A stretch of 64,000 nucleotides of DNA. Origin: Glandiceps talaboti. Lineage: Eukaryota; Hemichordata; Enteropneusta; Spengelidae. Location: positions 4,695,501-4,759,500 of the forward strand of contig NC_135549.1 of the NCBI RefSeq assembly GCF_964340395.1, in the 5' to 3' direction. The translations under genes were made by a program, and so were the position numbers. A model generated the notes under the pieces. That model saw nothing but the letters and a program-made list of their open reading frames with translations, was not told the DNA's origin and ran no database searches. The stretch's first letter is position 1; the number at the start of each line of letters is the position of its first letter. Of this stretch, positions 27,915 through 39,789 are shown one piece after another.

Positions 27915-30900
27915 GTACTCTCACAAATACATTACACATGAGTGATTGCAAAAGTGGGCAACTATTATATAAATCACATCATAGCTGTCAGCAATAATAA
28001 CAACTATAATGATTCTTTTGAAAGGTAATTAAAACTAATGACAATAATGCCATATAATTTTCAATAGACGAATTTCTATGGATAGTACTTTTAACATTCA
28101 AGACAAACAAATGATATTGAAATACATACTCAATCATTCTTTAATAGCAAAAAGGAATGCCTACAGACAAGGGCAGACGCTATGATAAACAGAATATAGT
28201 ACATGTCCAACAAGCTAGTTATTTTCACATTAAAGGGTTTCTAAAATGAGGATAAACATGAAAAGGAAAAATTGACAGCTGGGTTCACCATGAAGATGTC
28301 TCTAGACAAGTCAGCAAGTAACGCTTAAATGCCTTTTATGGAGATTTTGGATGTACGATGAAAGTATTTGATTTCTCTTGGGGTCAGATACTATCATTGA
28401 CATTGAATAAAATTGCCCCCGGCTTCGAGTGTCGGTCAAAACAAGAATAAAATGTTGTAACTAACTTTAATTTCCACAACTAAAGCTGCCCACATAATTA
28501 CTGGAGTAAGAAGATTAAGCAACTGCTGTAAAACCTTCGGGCTACCGGGAAATTAGACAAGCTTCGTCCTTTGACTCAAATCTTCGACAAATTTCCTGAA
28601 CCACATGGAGGGAATTGCCCCCTGTACTAAGCTGAGAAAGCTGATAAACGGATAAAACCTTCCTCGATCATGCCAAAAATATAATGGAATTGACAGATAC
28701 CATTGCATACCTAACTTCCTCCAGTACATTCCTCCCAATATAAAAAATGTATATGTTTAGCCAGGATTTCCTTGCTTCGCCAAAGCCAGAAATTTAAATG
28801 AATGTGGTGACGGTATATTTTTACGTATTTTGAGTCCCTTTAAAATATTGTAGTGTCCAGCTGGTACTGGATTTCACGTTTACCCCTGGTTTCCATATTT
28901 ACGCCTTATTACAGACATCCCTTCCTTCATAGCGGAAATAAACGCCTTTGAGGTGTGAAATATTATTTGTTTGTGTTGTAATTGACAAATTATACAAGCT
29001 TAATTCACACAAAAATGACATACGTACAGGAGAAAATGACTTCATATAAATTGTACAGTTCCCGTCAGGCTAAGCGGCTTTTTATAACTAAATTATCTAG
29101 TTAGTTAAAATGTTGCAACTCAAATAGAAATATAATGAAGAACTCGTGATTCTTTATATTAACCCCAGGGTTAGATATCGGCAACGACTAAAGAGAAAGA
29201 TATGACATTGTAGCTAAAACAAGATATTTTTCGATGGGCATGCTTACGTATTCATCTATTCACCAATACCCTAGAAATTATTGAAATCGGCCTGATCATT
29301 GTATGGGCACATCTGGTAGTCAAAAAAGGCAGTACATTAACGTCTGGCATCACATCATTACGCATAGCTCCATACATTCTGTTTTGCTACTTACCCTTTC
29401 ACCCAAATATAGTAATGGAAAGTGTAAGCGTCTGTAAAGATGATTATTGTCGGCCTTTTGTCATTACTTTCTCGGATTCTGCCTTTTGATAGAGATTTGC
29501 TCAGACTGTGTTTTATTAGTTTGAAATCTTCATAACCAACTAATCCTTATATAGCTATTACTGACATTACGTCATTAAATTGAAATGTTTAAGTCGTAGA
29601 AATTTCAAACTGTACGAATCGTATATACCTTAAGTTTATGTAGTGGTTGTAAATCATTCAAACAATCCTCTCTTTTTTTCAGGCTGATACATGTATGTAA
29701 TGTCATATTGTATAGCATCGGTTTGGGGCTACACTTTTGGTGGTTAATAGCATAGATCGTTATCGATCCGTGAGGAACCAACGGAATGAGCTATAAGCAT
29801 ACTATGAAGATTATCACATATGTCATCAGCAACAATATGACATCGTTTTCTACACCTTCATCCAATTGTAAATTCAATTTCTAATAGAAAATTGCAAGTG
29901 ACTTTATTTCCATATCTTATATACATGATTTCCAAAAGGAACGAGTCGCTCTCGCGTCCTAGGAAACTCCAAATACTCAGTCAATCAATCCTTACTAGAG
30001 CACATCAAAAAAGACTGGTTCGATTGTACAGTGATGAATATAAATTATGAATTCCACTTTTTTCAATTTTGTATTTACAAGTGCCTTTGTATTCAGACTC
30101 GCATTTCGTTTACTGGAGCACGACGTTGCTAACGATCTAACACACATCATAAATAATAGTGGACACAACGATTTGTAAAAATGCTACCTGTCAATTGATC
30201 AAACAGGCCCTACTTGAGCACGTCACCAGAGAATGTTTCGATTACAGTCATTTGGACTAATGCTTTGTATAAGGGGGTTAACAAAGTCAATACAAGTACG
30301 ACAAATCTTTGGATTGTGAACAGCAATCTACTTAGCTTCCCCTCAGCCTATAAGTCTACATGTCTGTGTTAACTTGTAACCTCTGTCATAAACCTTGTAG
30401 AAAATCAAGAAATAACGTTCTCGAGATTACGGTATGACGGCTACTGCTCCATTACCGTCAAATGTCTTGTAAAATCTCATCTTCTTGAGCAGCAAATGTA
30501 ACAGAATGTGGTCATAAGTATTCTAATATGAAATATATTGAAAAACGTGATGTGATGACTTTCAACGCGGTGCTCGTCATCTGCAGTAGTAGCAATTTTA
30601 TTAGAAAGAATCGATGATCACGACCTAAGTTAAAGAATAAAGACGTACGCATATGTTTCCATAGCAACGAAATTGGTTGTTATCTTACATAGACTGAGAT
30701 GCAAGATTCGCTATTAGTTCACGTAATAACGGGTTGTACCAATATTTGACATATATTGCATTTCATATTTTCATGGGATTACTACACGAAGCGATTGTAA
30801 TCGTCGACGTGTGAATCATTCGCCTTTCTAGCGCATTTCATATCGTCGTAAAAATCAAAGTGTGGCCCTTCCAAGAAACTGGTAAACATGTACGAATGTG

Positions 30901-31745
30901 CCTAAATATGAGGATCTTGTATCGCGATAATTTTGTCTTGCGGAGAAAATATCACAAATTATCAAAACAAGTATGAGAGTTCGTCTCGTTGAAACTAATG
31001 GTTTGGTTAGAAAACAAGTCTCGAAATATATTGCCGTTTGTATTCTTCCTTCAACAGAAACTTCTTTCACAATCTTTTATGATCCTATTTGACGGTTTAT
31101 GACCGTTAGACTCTAAATATTGGCACGCTAATTTAAAGGGAGAATTTTTAAAACAGAATAAACTTAAACTGAAGCAGGAAAAGTAAATGTAACTCCTTCT
31201 GTACTATTACAAGCATTTTATGAGCACAATATACTTTTGCCCGTAAAGTTCAGCAAAGAAATGTACGTTGTTCGAGTTTGATAGCATAGGAGCATTAGAG
31301 GTAATGGGTATCTTGTAGAAACGGGTCATATGCAGGATAGTAAAAAGAATTGAATGACAGAAGGGAAGACTAATTCATTACAACACGTCGTATATAGGGT
31401 CAAAACTATCCATGACTTGAATGATATTACTGTCAACAACTCTACCTTTTTGATTAAATTGTGATGTATATACTAAATCACGTGGGTCTATATCAACATC
31501 ACATTTACTTATTTTGCTGCAAATTACAGTCTTTCTCAAGGCCCCCGTACGTGTATTGCTGTAATCTGGAATGTATGTTTATAATGGTATTCCACCACGG
31601 TATCGAATTTCTTTTACACGCCTAATCATTTTTATATTTAACTAAGTCGCCTCGACTGTGCCAATTACATTGATTAAGAAAGATGTGTATTTTCCGCATT
31701 CACAATTAACGCACTGATTGCTTTTTTGTCTCTTTTCCTCGCGCA
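27915..31745. other. Intron 2, 3' part: no gene recognised
   Basis: No repeat array, no reverse transcriptase remnant and no exon-like segment was found here before exon c. Small open frames at 28553-28738 and 30855-31070 (- strand) lack family features. Confidence 0.5.
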
Positions 31746-31746
31746 G

Positions 31747-31829
31747 GGTAACTTTGGTTTTAATCTGTCATCTATTTCTGCATCGCTACCCAATGGATAG
31801 GCAGACATGTGGTCTGGAAATCGAGAGTT
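31747..31829 (+). CDS. Receptor exon c: Cys-loop
   Basis: The exon lies between a TCCTCGCGCAG acceptor and the donor GTGAGT. Its first base completes the split Arg98 and its last base opens the split Phe126. It encodes residues 99-125. Cys105 and Cys119 enclose 13 residues (HLFLHRYPMDRQT), the signature Cys-loop with its invariant Pro-Met-Asp, and the exon ends EIES before F126-G127-Y128. The 83-bp length is that of the Cys-loop exon in vertebrate glycine and GABA-A receptor genes (from memory). Just upstream, the segment joined from exon b reads LYDMR; its Asp96 aligns with glycine receptor Ser129, a second carboxylate contact. Glu124 and Phe126 match Glu157 and Phe159 of the principal face and are kept. 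The exon is isolated, with 28.8 kb of intron before it and 12.3 kb after. Confidence 0.94.
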
Positions 31830-31970
31830 GTGAGTACCGTCTAATTAATTGCATATTCAAATTGGACAATGTAAGAATTTCTATTTCACATCAATCTTGA
31901 ATTGCCAGACCTGTGAGTTAGACAATGTAGCATATATGAATGCGATGGGTGGCTTTATTCCCAGGAGACC

Positions 31971-32032
31971 TCGATTGATTGATTGGTTGGTTGATTGATT
32001 GATTGGTTGATTGATTGATTGATTGATTGGTT
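31971..32032. repeat. (GATT)n/(GGTT)n microsatellite
   Basis: About fifteen units of GATT with regular GGTT variants, 140 bp after exon c. Confidence 0.97.
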
Positions 32033-33556
32033 GCTCAAGTCCAGAGAGAAAAAAAATCCTAAATTAGAGAACTCGTTGTAAATGAGACCGATTAGGAGCC
32101 ATTTAACAAGACTGTTCAGTAACATAGCATAAACATTAATCAGACAAACAGCCTTGCTGTGTTATTGGTATGTACAAGGCTCTTTTTCTCTGAATACCCT
32201 CGCTGAAAATATCCACCAGTTAAAATTCAAATAATACAGTCAAGTTAATTATATCGATTGAAGTAAAAACGAGGAAGAGATGCGGGAAAGAGGATCACTA
32301 AGACAGATTATATCATGGAATAAGAAGCAGCTTTAAACACCACAGGTAACAGCGACTGTCTGGACAGGAACACCAGGACTTGCCAAAATGATTAACGACT
32401 TGCTTCTATGGTTACTGTTCCAGTAATGAAGCTGGCTGTCTTTTAACATTTAAGTGATCACCGTAATTAGTGCTGTCTTGAATAGCGATATATTCTACAG
32501 GAGGCATTCCGTGTGACTGCACCGTGTGACGTCATTAATTGTTCAGCTTAACAGAAAAATATGCATCGAGGTTGTTTGTCGATATTTAAAGGTTTGAATA
32601 CAGTGCTCAGACGTAGTTAATCTTATAGATTCAAGAAACCAATTATCACAGCAGAAGTTAGATAAAGGTGATTAAAAATAGAATAAAATGTCAAAGTGGA
32701 CTTACAATTTTACAAAGAATAAGATGACATACACATTTTGTGTACTTTTATTGAGGGATTTATTGATGACATCTATACGCAATATAATCTGCCCTCGCAT
32801 AGCTATAGTATTAGGTTGATGAATAAATAAGTGATGAATAAGTTAATGTAAACGAAGTGTCCTTCACATGAACTTTAATATTGAGAGGTCGGGTGACTAT
32901 TTTACTTAGGTCCTTAATAAATGATGTCTATTATACGAGTTATTCACTCTATTCATTTCTTTTAATGTACTCGGTTCAGTGTCCGACTTATAATGTGAAA
33001 TAATTCACTCTCTTTGTTCGCTTACATTTGGAAAAGGCTGTGGCCTGTTCTACCACTCTGTATAGTTATTAATACTCTTGACTGGTAACATATCACAAAA
33101 CAATATCAACAGAACAGAGCATATCAGCTGTGCACTGGACCCATAAATGATTGAAACGAGAGTAGAGCTACTTGGAAATATTTATTATACAAACAAACCT
33201 GATTATTGGGAAGATTTAGTACTCTGATGTACGCAGACAGTTTCATATACTCACTAGATGAGGTCGGAGCGGACCAGTAATTCGTTCATATTTCATAGAA
33301 TACTATAGAAATTTACAGAAGCGAGTTTTTTTAACACAATAATTTCTCTTAAATAACCCCAACTCTTGATCGAGTATACTTTTAATGAAATAATATAAAG
33401 AAATGGGTTGCTGCGTTATATGGCAAGTAGGAGGCCATTTATAATAGTAACATGTATAGGTTAAAAGACAAGATTATGTAGTTTAGGGGTATGTCTGCAC
33501 AATTGTTAGTCTACTGTATCTTTCAATGATAAAGTAATGCAGTGACATTATTATAA

Positions 33557-33559
<3 letters not shown>

Positions 33560-33587
<28 letters not shown>

Positions 33588-33930
33588 CATACATACATAC
33601 ATACATGCATACATGCATACATACATACATACATACATACATACATACATACATACATACATACACATATACATACATACATACATACATACATACACAC
33701 ATACATACATACATACATACATACATACATACATACATACATACATGCATGCATGCATGCATGCATGCATGCATACACACATACATACATACATACATAC
33801 ATACATACATACATACATACATACATACATACATGCATGCATGCATGCATGCATACACACATACATACATACATACATACATACATACATACATACATAC
33901 ATACATACATACATACATACATACATACAT
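33560..33930. repeat. (CATA)n array with two GCAT blocks
   Basis: About 370 bp of CATA units. Self-complementary (GCAT)n blocks lie near 33747-33772 and 33833-33853, each followed by a CACACATA step, so the array looks internally duplicated. Confidence 0.98.
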
Positions 33931-36244
33931 TATACACAGACATGGACTCTTTCACGGGGCGTATATGAACAATCAATAAATAACAAGAAACGAATGGATA
34001 TTGACAACCAGAGTAGTAATGTATCAACAACTGGTAAAGATCTACCTTATACAAAACACAAATGTGTTGCACACGGTACAAATTCGCACAGCTGTGAAAT
34101 TTACATCATGTCCATTCTATTTCGTACACGTCAGTGCGATTAAGATTTCATATTATAAATTGAATCGAAAATAACCCTTTTTTGCTACAGTTTAAGTAGG
34201 CCAACAAATATACATACCTCCTACAGTTCTCATACATGTAAATCCTTATTCTTCAAATCACGTCTTATTCTGTCGTCCGTGCCATCTTTTAAAATTATCT
34301 TTAATATCAAGCGTAATATCCACTTCATAACTGTACATATTCTAATATATACATGATGTGATTGTATCTACGGCAAGCAATATCTACGCAATATCCTTTG
34401 AAATGAACGGTGTCATTGGTTGTGTAATCCCTGGTTACTTCAGGATATCTACAACTTTTATTGAATAGGAGCTTTTCCACTTAATGTCCCTTTACGATTG
34501 TGTACGGTTTGGAGAACGTTACAAATGACAGAACTGAGCAACTCTATTGCATCTAATTATTATTTTCATTTGAAATCATTTGATTTTTTTCTCGACGGGC
34601 ATCTGATAGATACATAAGTACTTATCGCATGAAAGCCCTTTAAAAATATCATCGATGAATAATTTTAATCATATCAAAATCTTTGTCGATTAAAATATCG
34701 AGGCTGTAAAATTCCTCATTCAATCTTTTTGAAAGCAATAATAAACATTACCCTTTGGTTGTTGTCTCCTTGGGGTATGATATGGTAATTTGACATAAAA
34801 ATTAACGATGCTGTAGCAGATAAAGGATATTGCATCGGCATCGTTCCGAAAAGGGATATATTTAGATAATCCTTTTTAACATAAACATGTTATGGAGAGA
34901 TCATTTATTTCACGTGTTCTTGAGAAGCTCATACCGTGCTTTGAATCGATATAATGCTAGCTCGACAAATAAATGCGAGGTCGTTGAACTTAGGTGAAGC
35001 TAAATTGTGACGTAGAACGTTTTACACGTGTGATTTTCAGTACCTCCCATACACTCCTTTTAAGTTTGAAAACATAAACAACAATACGATAAAATCTGTC
35101 TGGTTACCGTTGTATACATCCATTTGTTGTTCGGTTACCATACAGTTAATGGAGTCTTGTGAAAACGTTCGAATTTTCAATCTGCTGTATTTGATTAACG
35201 TTCCATGTACGACGTGTTTCTCTATCAATAAACTGGCTTACTAGTCAAAACATCCAAACCCACAAACAATGTAGTAATGTAATAACACTTCAATTGTGGT
35301 AATGACATATGCAGACATGTATGAATAAAATCCCAGTGATATTTTAATATTGTAAATGATAATTTGCAACGGAAAACGACAATAAATGTCTATGGTATTG
35401 TGCATGTTTTTGTGAGATAAAATCTTACTGGAATAGTTTGTAGTTCTTTTCCCACAGTGGACAAATTATACAAAAGGTGTGGAAAAATATAATTCAATAA
35501 ATTATCAGAAGAATACTAGTTCAGAGCTTAGTTTTGTGCAACATTTTCCCCCTTTTCGGAGCTTTGTTATAGAATTGAAAACGTAGAACAGTTAACCGTT
35601 GTGCATGTGAATATATTCCTAATTCGAAGCCTTGCGGCGAGGTCTATCGTGAATGCAGCCATAATCGCATTAACACCTCTAACAATGATTCTCCATATGT
35701 CATCGTGTGACCCTTTACCCCAAGTAATTTAGTCCACATCTGATTACGATTGCTTTGCACCTACATAAAGCACTTTTACATCAGAGTTCGTACACTCAGA
35801 CGGAAATCAATAATTACCTTTTACACAGTTTGTCAGTGCTCGTCTTTATAAAAAGAAACGTTGTAACGACTCCTTTACATGGTGCATTACGTTTATGCAT
35901 GTACAGACAACATCGTGTATATGCAATGTCATAGAGAGAAACTGAACACAAGTTGACCATTTCATTGAACAAGGAACTCAATTAGGACATGATGACACGT
36001 TTCAACAGTATGTGACTATTAAAACAACTTATATAACTAAGTAGGAAAGAACACAGCTATCAATGTAAACCTATATTAGACTACTTCCGCTACTATCATA
36101 ACAATCACAGTGCTGTAGAAGAGAATCTCCACAGGGTATATGAGGTAATGAGAAAGGGGACACATAAGATATACAGACTGATATGGTACTTTTTCAATGG
36201 TATCCCATTCATTGCCGAAAGAAAAAAATTTGGAGAAAATATGG
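33931..36244. other. Intron 3, 5' part: nothing recognised
   Basis: AT-rich sequence without repeat arrays or coding signals that I can support. Confidence 0.5.
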
Positions 36245-36432
36245 TTCATAAATAATTATCTTTATTCATCCAAATACATTGGGAAATTTGTTGGATGGTC
36301 GCCACAAGTGTTGAAAAAGCAGGAGGAAAACCTGGTTAAATTTTAAAGTGAAGCTAGCCGACACCTGGTGGGTTCGAACCCAGACTACAGAGGTAAGGGG
36401 CATACGAGTTAACCGTTTGGCCACCGACAACC
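36245..36432 (-). mobile_element. tRNA-derived SINE
   Basis: Read on the - strand, a box A match TGGCCAAACGG (36413-36423) is followed about 31 bases later by the box B match GGGTTCGAACCC (36370-36381), the spacing of a tRNA-type RNA polymerase III promoter. The cloverleaf pairing is degraded and a non-tRNA body continues for about 110 bases to an AATAAAGATAAT tail (near 36255), so this is a retroposed SINE rather than a functional tRNA. The parental tRNA and SINE family were not identified. Confidence 0.75.
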
Positions 36433-37698
36433 GATGAAGTAATCCATAAAATAATAATAAAGCAAAATCATAATAATCAGATTACAAAGTTACCCATATA
36501 CATGTCCTACCATCTGCAAATTCACATGTATTGGATATTGAGTAGAAATGTACATGATATGTCCAAACTGTGACGAAGATCAATGTCCACTTGAAGGGTC
36601 TGTAGCCATCCTATTGAGGATACGACGGATGGAGTAACAGCTGTTTGTATTTGGCTCTATGTGCCTATAAGTATTTAATTTTTAATAGTTTACTAAATTT
36701 TACCGTGTTTACTCTCAAACTGATTGAGGAAAATGCTGTGGCAGTTTTAATAACATTTTAACTGTGGTGACACTTTTACGAGAGGTAACCAAATTTCTCA
36801 TTTTATATACACAAGACCTCTATAATCTAACACTGAATGTGCCTAGGTTATATGTATAACCGTCATGTTGTATAATCACTAGGCAATTGTACTTGTACTT
36901 CCCGCACTTAGTCTGATTACTGATGACCATTGCATTGTGAACACTTCCTTTATTCACTTTAACATAAATATATAATTAATTTGCTGCTCGCTGTGTCACG
37001 ACCCCTTACATAGCTACAAGAGTTATCGCCCTGAACTCACGGATTTGATTGAACCTTAGTTCTTATAGTAGTAATAGTCATTAACAAGTAAATTGTGAAA
37101 AGAAACTGCTTACGATGCATACTTTCTCACATCCTGGTTAATATACATATATATGCCTGTAGATGCTGACCTCTTGACCCTCTCTAGAAAATGAACATGG
37201 GTGATAATAAAAGTATGTAATTCTATATATATCAAAATGTAAAAGAAAAATGTAAATATCTTTCCAATTCACCACGCCCGTCACAAACGTTCAATGTTTC
37301 CATAATACGAGTGCATAGGGCTGTCACCATTCTTACTCTTGAGCGATCTTGTCACAGGAGATGTTTTGGACTCGAATGTTGTTGCATGAAGACTTGGTAT
37401 TTATTTTGGATTTTTACTTTTTAAAACAATTTTATCATTACTTGGAAAATCAATGTGAAACAATATTGACTAAATCTGTGTTTGTAACTCAAATATTGCA
37501 ACAACAAAAAACTATAATAAATGTGTATAAAGTTTGTTATTGTATGTACAACATTCTACACATTTATTATGGATTACAAACAAGGACTTGGCATATGTTG
37601 TTTCACATTGATTTTTCAAGTAGGAAGCCATGATAAAATTGTGATATAAATACTCAATCCTCATCCATATGGCTACGTCCATACATGTTTTAGGGTGG

Positions 37699-37700
<2 letters not shown>

Positions 37701-37793
<93 letters not shown>
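37701..37793. repeat. (GT)n microsatellite
   Basis: About 46 GT units followed by a short G-rich tail (GGAGGGGGGG). Confidence 0.98.
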
Positions 37794-37794
<1 letters not shown>

Positions 37795-38962
37795 AGGGGG
37801 GGTAGAGGTTGTTCCTTTGATTTCAGAAGTGCAATAAATAAATTTGAAGCACCTACATTGTTACCTCTTACTTTTAGGTCACTAAGATATCTATAATAGT
37901 TGAGGAGTTACCTTTAAAAGTAGAAAGGGCTGATCTGGAAATGATTCATGTTTTATGAAATGTTTGATCTAAATGTGGCTTTCAAGTGTGAATACACGCT
38001 ATAGATAGATAATAGTGCACCGTGTCTTATGAGAGAGATGTGCTCAAGGCACTATCTCTACTTTGGATTGACATTTTGCTTACACTGGTAATTTAAGATC
38101 TTCACTGTGGTATTTACAATTGTCGGGTCAACACTACGCTATATTAAGCACTATTACATCAAAGTTTTATTTCGCATGGCTACCTGCTTTACCTTATCGT
38201 CCTGTCAAAGAAAAACTCTGAGGTATGACGTCAACAGTCCAATAGCTTTACAAGTAGATATTTACTTAAATAGATATTGGTTGGTATCTTCGGCACATAT
38301 CATTGCACAGATAAAGCTAATAGAAAATAGAGCATGGTCAATTGACCATTTTCATTGTCCGCCCACTAGACCGTACTGATAAAAGAACTTGTCAGCAGTG
38401 AACCTTCCAATAACTTACAGCGTTCCTTAAAATCGAATACCTATGGGGATAACCTTGTATTTATCACTTAATTTTGAGTTCGCATTTGGGGATCTCTATA
38501 AATAATAAGATCTGATTAGAGTCACTTCAATTTTGGATTGTCTCTGAAGAAGTTCACATCTATAGAACACATATAGGCAGATGTATCAATAACAATTGCA
38601 TATCGTATTTTATCGTCGTTTCATTAGGGACACACATACTGTTTATCAATATTTAATCAAAAGACTATTGTCAATAAGGATTTTGAAATTAATCAATTGT
38701 AATAAAATTGTAATTAACGTATACACTGAGGAACAACAACACATAAACCACAACTAATATACACAAAACGGAACAATAGAGAAATACACTTACACAATTG
38801 GAGACTTTTCTCCAGTGAGATTACAGACGGCGAGTAATACACCAGACGACAAAACTAATCCAATATAAGCTCAAAATCGTCTTTTATTCCACTTACATTT
38901 TACAAAACAAAATGCTATGTTTTATATATTAGGAAACGATGGCTTGGATAGAAACCAAAATA

Positions 38963-39175
38963 TCACTCACTCACTCACTCACTCACTCACTCACTCACTC
39001 ACTCACTCACTCACTCACTCACTCACTCACTCACTCACTCACTCACTCACTCACTCACTCACTCACTCACTCACCCACCCACCCATCCACCCACCAAACC
39101 AACCAACCAACCAACCAACCAACCAACCAACCAAACCAACCAACCAACCAACCAACCAACCAACCAACCAACCAA
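38963..39175. repeat. Compound (ACTC)n-(ACCC)n-(AACC)n array
   Basis: About 27 ACTC units change to a few ACCC/ATCC units and then to about 19 AACC units. Each step is a single base change in the motif. Confidence 0.98.
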
Positions 39176-39217
39176 AGTCAAATTTATATTGCGCTAACCT
39201 CCAAAGCAATTTTCTGT

Positions 39218-39335
39218 TCAGTAGTGCCGAGTGGCTAAGCACGCCATAGGCTTTTGTGAACAAATACAAACAAGTCCTCTATTTCATGGAGGTTTCATGG
39301 GTGTCAATTGGCCAAGAGTTCCAACCTTTAGCAGC
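39218..39335 (+). mobile_element. Possible degenerate tRNA-derived SINE head
   Basis: GCCGAGTGGCTAAGCACGCC resembles the Leu/Ser tRNA D-arm with a box A, and GAGTTCCAACCTT about 90 bases later resembles a decayed box B. The spacing is long and box B has mismatches, so this is tentative. Confidence 0.3.
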
Positions 39336-39742
39336 AACAAATAGACTGAATAAACGAACATGCAAAGACTGTATGCAAACAGAATCCGTATTAAGTATTT
39401 AGGTCAGAACTGTCATGCCGCTTCTGAATTTTTCTTGGCCAAGTAAACTGGACATAACATTTTGATGTAATTTGGAACACGTTCACTCAAGCACCCCTGG
39501 GTATTGGTCGTGTTCACTTATTGTGTTGATAGAATGTGTGTCATAAACTTGGAATGACGCATTTCTCCGTTAATATAATGGGATGTGCGTTCTTGGTGGG
39601 CAACATCCTGCTGAAATTTGATTTGCATTACATTCTATCGTATGGAATTAAAGGAAACTGATATTTTATTTAATCACTTGCCGCATAATGTATATACACC
39701 AGCAGTCAAAATTAATCCAACTTAAGCGAAAATAAATTTTCA

Positions 39743-39780
39743 GCAAACGAGTTTGCAAACGACTTTGCAAACGACTTTGC
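39743..39780. repeat. Three tandem 12-bp units
   Basis: GCAAACGAGTTT followed by two copies of GCAAACGACTTT. Confidence 0.95.
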
Positions 39781-39789
39781 TAGGCATTT

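Noticed and set aside
33483-34143. Long open frames of MYVC/HTYI-type repeats (also at 50079-51266, 54879-55487, 26259-26643, 59513-59821 and others)
   Set aside because: They are translations of the (CATA)n/(TATG)n arrays, open in several frames on both strands at once; no real protein is indicated.
36370-36432. Functional tRNA gene on the - strand
   Set aside because: A and B boxes are present, but acceptor and T stems do not pair properly and a SINE-like body follows.
37349-37633. 94-codon open frame in intron 3
   Set aside because: AT-rich, low-complexity hydrophobic/aromatic translation without motifs; no start or splice context.
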